This document shows, piece by piece, positions 34,838 through 47,474 of a DNA stretch of 64,000 bases. The stretch comes from Nemopilema nomurai. Taxonomy: Eukaryota; Cnidaria; Scyphozoa; Rhizostomeae; Rhizostomatidae. Position 1 is the stretch's first letter. Each line of letters starts with the position of its first letter. The position numbers and the translations under genes were made by a program. Location: the NCBI GenBank assembly GCA_003864495.1, contig ML133432.1, positions 2,282,095 through 2,346,094 of the forward strand, written 5' to 3'. The notes beneath the pieces are model-generated. The model searched no databases. It saw only the letters and a program-made list of their open reading frames with translations, and had not been told where the DNA came from.

Positions 34838-35735
34838 GGATCACAAGGTGATGGAAGAATCCTCATTATTTTTGCTTCTCTCCAAACAAAGTTTCGGTTG
34901 CTGTCCAAGCAGACGTAGCACAACAGATAGCCTCGATAAGCATCATAATGACATCATAATGCGGTCATTGAAAGTTCCTAAACCTTGACACGAGCGACAT
35001 TGTTTTCCAAACTTCATTTTTGGAACGTCACGGTGAACAGGTTGGAAAGGTATCTCAATGCTGTCGTAGCATTCTCTTGAAGAGCAACTAACGCGGCAAC
35101 AGAGTGCCTAATAGACATAAAGGCTACGATTCAGCATGTCAGTGTGCTCTGTGAGCTAGCAATAGACAACTAGTAGATAATTCTATAAATCGAGTACACT
35201 GTTCTAGACGAGTTGGCTGAGTCGCAGAAAGGAAAGGATCCAGAGAAAGTTTCAAAGGGGTGCCAGGGGTGCCTAAAATTTCCAAATATTCATACCCAGC
35301 AAAAAGCAAGCCGAGTTAGTATTTGCAGGGAAGGCCGAGAACAGAGGCAATTGCCGGTTCGTATGAGTAGGCTGTACCCAATGCTGGATTAGCCACAACT
35401 GATTCGGATTCGATTATATGTTATCTTTAAGCATTAATTTCAATGAAAAGTTATTGAGAGTTTCTAGACTTCTAGAATTTCTGGTCCCTGATTGACTGCC
35501 CAGTTTATTTAAAGTAGAACCATTTATTTGAATTAGATCGATTGGTGTTAAAAGTTCTAAAATTGCTTTTATCATCATTGATGACTAGAAGTATTCATAA
35601 AACCATTTACTGAGTTCTCTGCATTCGATTCTAAATCGTCTGTTAGTTCATGCACATCAGTATTTGACCACCAAATTGTACCAACTTCTGTAAGTTTGCG
35701 CAAATCTCTTATGTTCAAGTGCTAATAGGTATAGC
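34838..35735. other. No recognisable gene
   Basis: AT-rich spacer between the uncharacterised frame and the inverted-repeat element; nothing supported. Confidence 0.35.
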
Positions 35736-35738
35736 TTA

Positions 35739-36784
35739 AGCCCCGGTCAAATGCATCCAACATTTCATCCAACATGTAGAAAACCAATGTTGGACGAAAT
35801 GTTGGATGCTTTTGACCACCCATGTTGGGTCACCCAACATTTGCAAATCGATGTTGGATGAAGTTTGATCACGGTCAAAAACAAATTTTGTTTTCAATGT
35901 TGGGTGAAATGTTGGATGCGTTTGACCACTCCATCCAACATTTCACCCAACATTTCATTTTCTGGGCATGCGCACTTGCTTGTTATTTGCGCGCCAAGTT
36001 TGATTTGTGAGTAACTATTTTCAATATTATCGGACGAAAAATGGAGAGTAAGAGCAGAGATCAAACTGAAATAATCGAAAAATTCATTGCTGAGGAGAGG
36101 GTGGCGGATTATGGAGAACGTGTCACGGGTGTGGAGGGTGACAGCAGCGATATAGATTTAGACGTAGGCCTAACAGGAGAGCTAGATGACGATGAAGATG
36201 CGGGCATTCGTGCTATGGAAACGATTTTGCGAAAAGCCCACCGCAACGCTTCAAAGCGTAAACCAAATGAGATAGCTATTGCAAAGAAAAATGAAAAAAA
36301 ACAAGCGAAACCCAGAAATGAACTGGACAATGCAGGGGTCTATCTGACGAAACCTTCGAAGAAAAAGGTTTTTGTTTTTATCTCCACACTTTTATGAACA
36401 AAAATAAGTTTATTTATGCAGCTTTTCTGGAATCATAATTTACATGAGACAAGTTACTGGAAATTCAACACTCCCAATGCTTGATATATAGGAACTGAAC
36501 TGATTTGCCTTGCGTTTCAACAAGTTGTTTTCGAGATCAGCCATCACTATTCACTTTCAATTTACGTGCCTTTTTATCATCTGTAAACCAGTGCTGTAAA
36601 CCTGTCGCTGCGCAGGCGATGGAAATGTTGGATGAAATGTTGGGCGAAATGTTGGGCGAAATGTTGGGCGAAATGTTGGGCGAAATGTTGGATGCGTTTG
36701 ACCACCCACTTAAAAATATCAACGAACTTTGTATTTTTTGGGAGTAAATGTTGGATGAAATGTTGGATGCGTTTGACCGGGGCT
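35739..36784 (+). mobile_element. PIF/Harbinger-type element (1046 bp), TTA target duplication
   Basis: The ends are 37 bp inverted repeats starting AGCCCCGGTCAAA, with a single mismatch between them. They are flanked by TTA at 35736-35738 and at 36785-36787. A 3 bp TTA/TAA duplication is the hallmark of PIF/Harbinger elements. Both subterminal regions are packed with direct and inverted copies of ATGTTGGATGAAATG-like motifs and TTTGACCAC, probable transposase-binding sites. At 36620-36695 these include a run of about five 12-mers (GAAATGTTGGGC). The centre carries an open frame (separate entry) but no transposase, so the copy is non-autonomous or internally rearranged. Confidence 0.8.
36041..36397 (+). 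CDS. Element-borne charged protein, 118 residues
   Basis: The ATG is in a strong context (AAAATGG). The first half is acidic (EGDSSDIDLDVGL, LDDDEDAG). The second half is Lys/Arg-rich (RKAHRNASKRK, KKNEKKQAKPR), as in nuclear proteins. The frame lies between the subterminal repeats of the Harbinger-type element. It could therefore be an exon of that element's accessory DNA-binding protein, or of an unrelated captured gene. No Myb/SANT or HARBI1 motif is visible. The last residues (VFVFISTLL) may be read-through past a splice donor. Confidence 0.4.
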   Translation: MESKSRDQTEIIEKFIAEERVADYGERVTGVEGDSSDIDLDVGLTGELDDDEDAGIRAMETILRKAHRNASKRKPNEIAIAKKNEKKQAKPRNELDNAGVYLTKPSKKKVFVFISTLL

Positions 36785-36787
36785 TTA

Positions 36788-39700
36788 TGCACATATCGAA
36801 GAGCAACGAGCCTTAAAATGATCCTTTTGGAGCCCCCTGCTTTATTTTCATACAATAATTACTCTAGTAGAAATATTTGAGGTAAACAATAAAATGCTTT
36901 TAATAGATCCGTAAGTACGGCACATAGCTCTAAAACAGTGGCGGGTGAAAGGTATGGGGATCTCGACATGCTCCAAAACGGAAAACGTCTCCTAATGCGC
37001 CATCCGGATTGATGGAGAATGCATTAAAGGAATAACAGTATTTGGGTTGAACAAAGGGGTGAACACATAACTCATGGGGTTTTGTATATTTTTCCAAAAA
37101 ATTCTCCAAAATGTAATCAAAAGAATCCCTAAGAATTGCTTTAGAATGTTCTGAAACTTTTCAAGTCAAAGTGCAACTAGCACCAGATCAAAACATTAAA
37201 GCCTTTTGCGTTGTAAAAGTGTTTTCGTAAGCATCCCAAATGGGGAGCATAGCCAGGCCACCGTTGCACCAAACTGATCCAAATCCCCACTTCATAGTCG
37301 TTACTCCAAGTTACTCTTTGAACTTCACTTCCTAAAAGACCATTAAATTTGAGTTGTCCATTCAATAGCTATCCAATACTGTGGGCTCATAATAAAAAAT
37401 TTGAGCTTGAGACGTTTAAGCATTGCTCTTGAATTTCTATAAAGCTAGATGATAGAAGTAAATCAATTCAAAGAAACCTGTGAGAATATGATAAGTTATA
37501 ACTAGAGCATGATTGAGAAAAAAGTTTGAGACTCTGCTAGTAAAGAACTTCAGAGATGAAAAGCGAGGTGAAAGGCTAAATGCTGAGATCTGTGTTTAAA
37601 ATCATCAAGAAAAGTATTTTGACACAGTAAAACGAAAAAATACAACCTGGTAAAAACAAAATATTTGCAAATGGAAGTGAGATTATTGAAGTTTACCAAA
37701 TGAATTCTCGTACCAAAGCATAGAGTGGCAGCAAAGTTTAGAGCCCTTGATGTATTTTCTTGGTAACCTAATCTGCAATGAACTTGTACATTTACCAGCA
37801 AGTGCACTCCGATTATTAAATCACCGAAATAAAAGATCTAGAGGGCAAATGGAATGGTTCCACATTGTTTTAGAGATGACATGGATCCATTACAGAGGCG
37901 TAGCGTGAGTTGCAGAAGTGGGAATGCGGGGAGGGGGCTAAGCTCCCGGAAGCTATAACTTTTTAAAAACACCTGATAGTTATAATAGCGCTCTCTCTAC
38001 ATTCTTATCGTGGCCAAACAGAACATCTACAACACACTACGAAATGAACATTATATAATAAAAACATGACAATTTTTTGACAACAACATGGCATAACAAA
38101 CATGACTATGTTCAAATGAATTAAGCTACAACCTTTGAGCTGATAAACAATCCAAGATCTTCTATAACAATTTAATGTTCGTGGTTATGATAATATTTAT
38201 AAAAAAAATACAGGCAAAAATGGTACTCTAAAAGGGCAGACCCCCGTACCATCCCTATTTGTGCACCCTCCCCATTTGGGTACCCTCACTAATTGAGTAC
38301 CCTCACTTGGCACTTAAGCTGAAATGAAAAGCATTTGTGCAATCAACTTATACTCCTCTATCTCTATAACCCTATAATCCATATCGTCTACTTGTTTGAA
38401 TCCACATGTCGAAGACTTATGCTGAGATTCAATTCAACTAGCGCATGCGGATCGGTAACCCTGGCTCTTTGTGATCAGTATCTGGTCACGTGACTTGGCT
38501 TTCTTTTCAAGAGAGCATGAAGCAAGCTGAGGTCAGTTGCTTCCCTTTCAAAGCTCTGTCCTCAACACTATGAGTAAAAAACTGGAACAATCTCTCGTTA
38601 GCAGGATAGATTATTCGTTGATACAACATTCTATCCTACTTTTTGCAAAATTTTACAGTTAAGGAGAGAAAAAACAATTGTTTTGTATCAGGTAATGCGG
38701 CAGAATTCCGCATTCCCGGAAATGAGCAGTGCTGTAGACAAAGGTTGCTAGCCAAAGTCAGTCCAAAACAAAGGGATTATCAGAAACAGGGATACGAAGA
38801 TTAGTAAATTTCTGTCACGGTAAAAGCTAAGGTGCATCATTGAACTCCGATGGGTGGATCAAGGGTGCGACAGTGCAAATTTCAATTAATCGTCAAAGCA
38901 ACTGTTTAAGCAATAGAATCTGTTTTCGTTTTCAAAAATGCGCTTTTAAAAATATTTCTGGTCAGATTTGCAGGGCATGCGGCGCATTACCAGCTTCCCT
39001 TCACGCTACGCCACTATATTAGAAGCGGTAACTCCTAAGGCATAAACTTATTCTATCAGAAATATTCGTGAATTGAAACTCACCAACATTTACCAATTCA
39101 TAGATACCTTACCACCTGCAAGTTTGTCACAGTAAACCCTTCAGAACATCGAGAACTCTTTTGGCAGCTGAACTGATAAATTCTCCTTGTTTGAAAATGA
39201 TTGGTCTTCTGTTTTCTACTTGCATCATCGTGTGTGGCTGTATGTGGTTTTCAAGGCGCACTATCGTGAATTTAATTGGTTATCTCGGTTCCGCAGATGG
39301 GTTTTTCATACGCATCATCAGAGGAAAACTGAGGACTTTGCGAAGACATCGAAGTTAAAAATAAAAGACAAGTTTGTAAAGAGAGTCAAGATGCCTTTGA
39401 GTTTCTGGCAGCATAAACTAGACACATTAACCCTACCCCATCTCCCGGGACCTAATCTTTAGCAAGTAAACGTATATTTGCATCACATTCTTGGTTTCGT
39501 CGTTCTTTGAACAGAGCCTTTTCTCTTCATAATTTTTCCAAGTTTTGTATCATTGTTTATTTTCTATTGCTTTCCTATACCCCTGGGTTGTTGCTATATC
39601 ATATTGGTTGCGTTTTATTTGCTATCATCCTGTCATCCTTTTTCTTAATTGCCATTTAACCTAGGTGCATCACACTGTCCTTTTTTCTATCCAATTAAAT

Positions 39701-40432
39701 TGCCCACTCTTTACTATAGCTGGAGAGACACCATTTTCGGCACTACAGCATATTCCACTACTGCATCTTTCTTGCATGACATCCTACAAAACCTCTCTTT
39801 CTGTACATATCGTTCCGTTCTATTTGCCTCGTGTTGTTTTGAGCTGCTGATCGCGTGTAAGATGAAGGTGAAAATGTGCAATCTTTTCGTTAAAAAGTTT
39901 GAGGCTTTTATGACCCTATTTACTGATGAGCATTGGACAAAAGTGTCCTTACAGATACCGTTTGATTGGCAATGAACCACCAGGCAACCAAGACATCTCT
40001 TGCCTGCCTCGATGCCTTGTCTTTCCCCCAGCATTTGCATTTGCATCGATTTGCATCTCTGTCTTCTTCTCTTTGAAGCAATTGCTCCATTACTTATCCT
40101 TGACTCCTTGTACACTGTACACTCGTCCTCCTCATCTTGAATCTAAAGAGCTCTATGGACATCCAATATTGACTATTGACTGGAAATGTGAGCTTATGTT
40201 TGGTCATTATGCGAAGTAATAATCATAAGACCCTCTTTCGAACTGACAGGCCAACGAACATGCCATGGCACAAAGGCTAGACCAAATGACCACTCATGGA
40301 AAATACTGGCTCATTGCGGTTTCCTTCGTAGTGAATTTACTGTTCTTCCTCTGCTCATGGAAAGTCTGGCCTTGGTAATCTTGCACCCAACACGCTGAAG
40401 ATCTTGATATTCTTCGTAAGTTCTCCCCTGCA
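36788..40432. other. No supported gene
   Basis: This is a long AT-rich stretch. Frames at 39161-39462, 39649-39975 and 39714-40115 lack motifs and overlap one another. A short block of CCCTCAC phrases lies at 38250-38310. Nothing else was named. Confidence 0.35.
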
Positions 40433-40435
40433 TAA

Positions 40436-41330
40436 GGGCCTGTTTACGCGAGACCAGATCCGAATGGATCCGTACCCAAAGTGGTACGGATAGGCTTTGC
40501 GTTTACACGGGACTTGGCGGATCCGATCCAATTGGATCTGCTATCCGTACCCGTTTGGGATCGCTTTTGAAGGTGGTCCCGTTTGGATCCGATCCCAAAA
40601 AGGTCTCGTGTAAACGATTGGGATCGGATCCAAACAGGTACGGATCCAAAGTGAGACGAAAATTGTCCATTATGTACCGTTTGCGTATAGGTTCGGCAAG
40701 GAGAGGGACAAGACGAATAGACTTCACTTCATTTCGATAACTCAAAGACTGATCATTTCACAAGTCATTCAACAATATTACAAGTTTTAACGGACGTCAC
40801 GGAAATCACGCGACTCGTTACAATTACGAGGTGCATCCTATACGGTATCCTTGTAATTGGCGCCCAAAGACAACAATTTCATTATTTCGAAAACGTTAAG
40901 GTGGTGGAGGTAGGGTTGTGCTCAGTTTGAATAATTTTCATAAAGTTAATCCAGGGACTCATATGAGAAATCATAATCAAAGGGACGGAGGCAATAGCTT
41001 TCAGTCGCTGCAAAGATTCCATTTTTTCTCACTTCTGCTATTGAATAAAATTGCCGCCAAAATTTCGTAATTGGATTGTGCACACAAATCCGCGCATCTT
41101 GGATCCATACGGATCCGATCCCGTGTAAACGCAAGTATTTTCATATCCGATCCCGTGTAAATGCAAACATTTTCAGATCCGATCCCGTGTAAATGCAAAC
41201 ATTTTCAGATCCAATCCCGTGTAAACGCAAGTATTTTCAGATCCAATCCCGTGTAAAAGCCCCCTGAAAAATGAGATCGGTTCCAAATGGATCCGATACT
41301 GTTTGGATCCGATCCCGTGTAAATAGGGCC
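40436..41330. mobile_element. Second Harbinger-like element (895 bp), TAA target duplication
   Basis: The left end GGGCCTGTTTACGCGAGACC and the inverse of the right end (GGCCCTATTTACACGGGATC) are imperfect inverted repeats. TAA flanks both sides (40433-40435 and 41331-41333). The interior is rich in GGATCCGATCC and CCCGTGTAAAC motifs in both orientations. No transposase is visible, so it is non-autonomous. It shares the 3 bp target and subterminal-repeat style of the 35.7 kb element but not its sequence. Confidence 0.7.
41117..41256. repeat. 32 bp x ~5 tandem repeat inside the element
   Basis: CCCGTGTAAA phrases recur every 32 bp (starts near 41117, 41149, 41181, 41213 and 41245) close to the right end of the TAA-flanked element. 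Each copy carries the element's own end motif, consistent with expanded transposase-binding sites. Confidence 0.75.
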
Positions 41331-41333
41331 TAA

Positions 41334-43464
41334 GTTTTTTCCACAGTATCTTTCATACTCTTTTGGTCATTTCTTACAAGACTTTTATCATTCTTTCCGC
41401 GAGTCCCTTGGGAAACTAGATAGTTCTATGTAACAAAGGTGTAAGGTTTATATCACTCTTAATAGGCATTTGATTCTGGCAACACTCTTCAGACAGTCGC
41501 CGCATCGAATAACACGTCCAAGCACATTAGGCGTAACGCTTTAAGGGTCAAATGAATTCTATAGGATAAAGCAGCCACATCCAAAGTAACAGTATCTTGC
41601 GACAGAGACAGAAAAACGAAGAAAAATTCAATTGGGCCAAATGTTTTGAAAAAATGACTGCCGATTCGACACGACCATTGGAGATGAAAACGTGGGAATT
41701 TTTCAAGCCAAAATTGTTCAAGCTCGATAAGTGAGTTGGTTCCCGATATAATTTATCAACGATTATGTATGCTAACATAGACATGAATAAAAGACCAACA
41801 ATTTGTGGTTTTTCTGACGCGATATTCGACACGGGCATTTGGAATCCCGGAGGCTGCAAGTCTATTGAGGATTGGCCGGCTTGTTTTACAATCGTTTTGG
41901 TGTAGGCCTTAATTGAAAAGGTATTTGAGACGAATATCCTCAATAAAGGCAGGAACATTGACAACAGCTTTAACACTAAACCATGGTAGAAAACATATTA
42001 AGATGGCGCTGCTACTTACGATTGCTGACAAACCAGCTTTTGGCCGGATCTCAAATTCAATCTATTGTAAAAAGAGAAACGTCTCTGACATTGGATTCTT
42101 GATATGATAAGGCTTCACGTCAAAACGCATTAACTGTAATATTTGGAATTGCTATGGTCAATACGATAGACATAGGCCTTAGGTTTAGAACAAAAAGAAC
42201 AACATTGTTCTCACGGGCTATCCACCTCAACTTGGGATCGTTGTAGACTGTAAAAACACTAATGCTACACAAATTTAGCATATTGTCAAACCTTTCAAAC
42301 ATCTTGATATCTTCGTATCTTTGTCAAACGTCTGACTCGCATAGCTGCCCGCATAATCATTCCTTTCCTAGTATTCAAGACTTCCTTTGTCTAGCGTCGG
42401 TTTATTGAAGCGCATTTCCGACCTTCATGGCTTTCGATACAAAGAAGCCTACGTTCTGCGCGAGTTACTGGTTCAATTCCCATTTGGCCAATTTTCTACC
42501 TTTTTTCGTTTTTATGTCATCGCTCAAAACCATTTGATGGTATCTCAGGTCTTGAGCAAACCTTTTGAAAGCCCCAGGCAGGTACTTAACTTTTAGGCAT
42601 TAGAGGCTACATCACGTTTATTTTCGACCAATTATGGCCAGTTAAAAAGCTCAACATGCGATCATGAACATCAATCATAGATCCTTTTAGATCAATCATA
42701 GATCAATCATAGAACAAAACATTTTTTTGCCGCAGGGAACACGGAAATGCATAGCTACCCTACAACCATGACATTCAACAAAATAACTCAGCACTAATTG
42801 TAAATCTAAAGATAACATAACGCAAATAAAAACACATAGCAAAAGTACATAAATTACAATTGAAGAGGTTTTCAACAACACTCATCGAAATCTTTTTGAA
42901 GCACGAAAGGTTGACAAGTTTTCCTGACCATACACAACATTTGAACGGACAGAAAAGGCAATTATAAGAAGACAAAGATTGAAAGTATTAGTATAAGACG
43001 GAACTAGGCCTAAATGCCAGTAATCTATCCTTGAATGAAAAAGAATTTTAGATCCAATTATAAATTTGATTTGGAGGATTGGTGATTGAAGACCTTGAAG
43101 AAGGTTACAATGAGAATACTTGTGCATTTCAAGGGTGTGCCCTTTCAGCTGCAAGGAAAGCAAACAGAAACGATACCCAAACCAGTACAAAGGATCTATT
43201 ACAAAGACAAGGCAAATATTTCGTGACGGTGCACCTAGAAATAACACAAAGTATATTGAAACGTGTAGAATAATAAAAAAAAGTTAAGAAAAAACTCACT
43301 AGACATTAAATAATGTGATGTTTCTCATCAACCCTTGTAGTCAAATCCTGTAAAAAAGTAGAAGCCATCAATTAAATACCAACCAATTAAGAGTCTAGAA
43401 AGGTAGATGAAAAAGGCATTAAGGATGAGAAATACGAAGGCGATGACGGATATATCGTTAAAAA
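41334..43464. other. No supported gene
   Basis: The longest frame (minus, 41548-41976, 142 residues) has no recognisable domain or splice context. AGATCAATCATAG is repeated near 42690-42712. Nothing else is supported. Confidence 0.35.
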
Positions 43465-44129
43465 TTGGCCAAAGAAGGTAGAGAGGACCCAATAAAGAAA
43501 ATAAACGAACTTTTCAACAAAGCTCTAAAATGTGAACATCCTGAAGAAATGAAAAAGAGGAGGGCAACTTCTGAGCAGGCAGCTTATAGAAAAGGAAAAT
43601 CCACCATGGACCACCTACAAGCCGCCAGTCAAGTGTTTGAAAAGTGCCCTGAATATCAAACTGTTGATGGCTTTCGTTGATTGTAAGAAGGTATTCGACA
43701 CCCTTAGCAATGAAGCTGTGTTCGAAGCAGTTGAAGTTAATGGAGAACCAGCGGGTTTGATTAACACACTGATAAATGTAAACAATAGAGGTACCGCACA
43801 ATTGAGAACCGACAGATTGAAAATCTATATTGAGAAAGGTGTAAGACAAGGTGACACCTTTTTCATGACAGCTCTATAGAAAATATTCAGAAAAGCAAAC
43901 CGAGGACGCACGCGTTATTGTAAATAGAGAGAAGCTAAAGAATCTAGGATTATTTCTGATCACATAGTGTTGTTTTGCAATGATGTTGAGGGAAAAATGA
44001 CAGTATGAAAGTCTTTGGTTAAAACGAGAAACAAGAAAGAGAAGAAAGTTATGAGTAAATAGAAAGAAAAAGCAGCTGCAAGGCGTAGCGAAGTAATAAA
44101 AAAGCTTCATCGTTAAAATACAAGGCAGT

Positions 44130-44560
44130 CTTCAGGTCTTGGTTTTTCCCTACAAGCAATATCAACCAACTCTAAAGGGAATTTTTTTACATTTGACGGT
44201 ATTAAACCTTGGAACTCTTTGCCACTAGATTTAAAGAAAGCCAGCAACAAAATATCTTTCAAAAATAAAATGAAACACTACCTTTTAGAAAGCTTGACCA
44301 ATCGAACATGATGAAAATACCAGCACATACTAAAAAATTAATTTTCCCATTATTAATCTTTATTGTAGTTTTTTTTCTTTATCCATTTTTTCGTCAGCTG
44401 ATATAAATTATATAAGGTTGTTTCTCTTTAATGTTCTTATTGTAATTTTTGATTTAATAATCGAATTTTGAACAACTTACTCAACTGACGTAACGTGTAA
44501 TTAATCAATTTGCTGAAAAAATGTTTTTGAGTTTGAGCTTGAGTTTGATAAACAGGAAAA
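44130..44560 (+). mobile_element. 3' end of a second LINE nested in the first
   Basis: A frame at about 44195-44310 reads FDGIKPWNSLPLDLKKASNK and continues FKNKMKHYLLES. This is the typical extreme C-terminus of CR1/L2/Jockey-type LINE polyproteins ('WNSLP...FK..L..YLL'). It is followed by an AT-rich 3' UTR ending in a GAGTTTGAGCTTGAGTTTGA tract. It interrupts the older reverse-transcriptase remnant between its catalytic and C-terminal parts. Confidence 0.6.
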
Positions 44561-45029
44561 CATTGGAGAGCTGGATGAATACGTTATCCATCTGAGTTGA
44601 TAACATTATACAATCAGTTGGACAGAGAAAAGAATGGAAGGACAAAGTCTGATTGGGAAAGATGCAGATCGTTTTTAAAGGAAAAGATAGTGCCCATGTT
44701 CTAAAGAGTTATAGACGGTGTTATTTGACCAGTAATGACTTACGGTAGTGGTACTTGCTCTAAAACAAATAGGCAACAACAAAAGCTTGCAGCAGCGCTA
44801 TGGAGCAATGCGTGCTAAACATAACCGGGAATTACAAGTTAAGAGAAAGTCATCAGTGAGAAAGCAAAGATAACTGACATGATGGAAAAGAAATAAATTG
44901 AATTGAAACTCCAAAGTGAAACGGCAATGTGCGTGTCATGTTGGTGTGATGGGAAAGAGTAGATGGGCAAGTCCGCAGGACCTACGCTCGTAGAATCAAA
45001 TGAAGGACGTGAAGGACAAATGATGATGG

Positions 45030-45066
45030 AATGACGAGATGGAATGACGAGATGGAATGACGACAT
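45030..45066. repeat. 14 bp tandem repeat
   Basis: About 2.5 copies of GATGGAATGACGA(G/C) lie inside the LINE remnant. Confidence 0.7.
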
Positions 45067-45200
45067 AGTGACAACATCATGTGTGACATAGATGCAAGAA
45101 ACAGAGAGTAGCAATGGCTGGAAATAATTTTGGAGGCCGCCTGCCTGCTGGAATATCTGATATGACAACCAAACTACGGAGATCGTCAGTAGGAAGTGAA

Positions 45201-47246
45201 ATAGGGAAGGTACACTTAAAATAAGACATATCCACCTTCCATCTAATGGAGGTCTTGTTTAACATGCATTCGTTGGGTGCCTAAGAACATTCTAAGGCAG
45301 TCAAAGGAAAGAAAAAGATATCAACGATGAAACTTTACTGAAAGAGGTTGATAAAGAGCCGACATGGAGGTGATTGAAGATTTAACATAAAATCGCTTAG
45401 AATGGAAAGGAAACGAAAAGAGAACCGCACACACAAGAGCATGAGAGACAGCAAGGAAAAATACATTATATCGAAAGGCACGGGAAAACTTTAGCAAGGA
45501 AGCCAAGAAGTCAATGTGAAGATGAAAAGTGTTTGTAGAAAGATTGCAATAAATTATTTAGAGTGAGAGCTATGCTACATATGATCCAGCTAAAAACTTG
45601 CACAAAAATATTTACGAAAAATGTTTTGGGAAAAAACCGTGCATGGGACGGGCGACCCAGTGGAAAAAAGTGTCTGAGCCCATGCTTCCATTATTCTGTT
45701 TTCAAATGCATTTTCATATCTACCCGTTTTTGATCGATCTTCATCCTTTACATTACCCCCGATTCACAATTCGACCCACCACGAGAACACTCTTTGAGTA
45801 ACGTATGATGAAGCTAAACAAAAAATGATTTAACATTTGTCTTTGAAGGCTCATTTACACCTTGTGCCGGGCAAGAAGAACTTAAGAACAATCTTAGGCT
45901 TAAAATCTTTTTAAGAATATTGAGGCTCGGCAAAAATAGGTTTTCTTATAAATGTATGTAAAAAGGTTCTACATCGTCCAAGGAGAGAGGTGAGAGAGGC
46001 TATTGCGGGGATTTCTTTCCTTCAAGTAACTATGCTTCAAGAGATTTTACTGCAGGCGCCGAGCCCAAGCAACACTTTCTTTTCCCATGCTGTCAAGTTC
46101 TCTCAGCTCCATGACTTCCGACTTTGCTCTTTTTTGTCAGCCGCAGTATGATAACGTTTTTCAACAAGACTTCTTTTCAGAAGCCATCGGCGTGTCTTTA
46201 AAAATTGGCTGTTGATGACACGTTTTTCAGTTCCTTGGTTTTTTGGTTGCACTAAAACGATTTTGCGGGCATCGGGAAGAAATTAAAACGCTTATGCTGC
46301 ATCCTAAAATATTGCACTTGATAAATAGGGAATTGTTGGGCAACACCTTCACCCATTGAGTACAGAAGAAGACAAAGATCTCGATAATCAATAAACAAAT
46401 TCTAGTTGTTTGCTTTAGGTAAACAACTTTAGGTTTGTCAACAGAACAATGGGCACCAGGAGCACATATTGTCTGCACTTGTGAACCAAGTCCTAAGCGA
46501 TCCCGCGAAAACGCAGCGTAAGGCATTAATACTTCATTCCAGAAGATTTTAATACTAGAAGTGATTATGTTCAAAGGCTATAAATACTGTTGGTTTCTCT
46601 TCGATAGCTGCTGCAAGTCTTGACTTGTAAAAGAAACAGGTGACGCTTTTCTGCAAAATAATGATTTCTGACTTACCTTGCAACTCATTGGCTAACATTC
46701 CAGCACTAGAAGGAGGTAGATAGAAACGTATACTTCTATTTCAGACTTTACGCCCACATTCCAGCAACCCCAAATCTTAAATATTTGCAAAGGGAATTAA
46801 AGGCTCTTTCTTACCATCAATTATTTACAAATGCCATTGATGGTAGTTCCCTTCAAGAAAAGCAGGTTGAAATCCTGACAAAATGCCAATTCACTTTGTA
46901 CACGAATATATCTGAATATCACGTGAAGGCATTACTTTTAACACAGCTGATGAGCGAGAAGTTGTTGCTGTTTTACTAATATTTATCCTGCCTCTTGCAA
47001 ACGGTTTGCTGTTAGGCACGTCAGCTTTGTCAACAAAAGACATGTTGTAATCAAACAAACGTGATTAACCTTTATAGACAAAATTTGAATTTGAATGCGG
47101 AGCTGCGTCATATTTCTTAACTCTTAAAACATTATAATCAAAAACTACAACTCAGGGTTTGCAAAATAAATGAAAAAGGAAAAACACAACATCAAATTAA
47201 ATAAGCCTTTAATTTCGTGTCTAGGCTGTTCAGCTTTGGTCACACC
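45201..47246. other. No supported gene
   Basis: This stretch is AT-rich. The frame at 46227-46574 (minus) has no domain. Nothing else was seen. Confidence 0.35.
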
Positions 47247-47474
47247 AATGCTTGCACTCGGTTGATTAGAAATGCGGTACATGTTTTTCACGCACTATAA
47301 GCGAATGCTTGCACTCGGTTGATTAGAAATGCGGTACATATTTTTCACCCAGTATAAGCGAATGCTTGCACTCGGTTGATTAGAAATGCGGTACATGTTT
47401 TTAACCCAGTATAAACGAATGCTTGCACTCGGTTGATTAGAAATGCGGTATATGTTGTTCACCCAGTATAAGCG
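47247..47474. repeat. Minisatellite: 4 x 57 bp
   Basis: Four copies of a 57 bp unit begin AATGCTTGCACTCGGTTGAT at 47247, 47304, 47361 and 47418. The copies are nearly identical, so the expansion is recent. As 57 is 19 codons, the minus strand shows a repeating 19-residue frame (RLYWVKNMYRISN phrase). Without start or splice context I treat it as non-coding. Confidence 0.9.

Larger units (their letters stand above)
43465..45200 (+). pseudogene. Decayed LINE retrotransposon (reverse transcriptase remnant)
   Basis: Frames broken by shifts and stops preserve reverse-transcriptase landmarks of non-LTR elements. EQAAYRKGKSTMDHLQAA lies at about 43576-43630. Motif A, FVDCKKVFDTL, with its catalytic Asp is at about 43670-43702. 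KGVRQGDT lies at about 43838-43860, and a worn 'D-IVLF' block near 43955. Beyond a nested insertion, C-terminal phrases resume: MTYGSGTC near 44738 and QQQKLAAALWSNA near 44775. The order matches RTE-like LINEs. At least one frameshift near 43665 and several stops make it non-functional. Confidence 0.7.

Noticed and set aside
39714..40115. 133-codon minus-strand frame
   Set aside because: Overlaps other frames on the opposite strand and has no motif.
41548..41976. 142-codon minus-strand frame
   Set aside because: No recognisable domain or splice context. It is the most protein-like of the rejected frames, but a frame of this length is expected by chance in 64 kb of AT-rich DNA.
42440..42500. 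Possible tRNA T-arm (GGTTCAATTCC)
   Set aside because: No matching acceptor stem, D-arm or anticodon arm around it; no tRNA or rRNA gene was found in the window.
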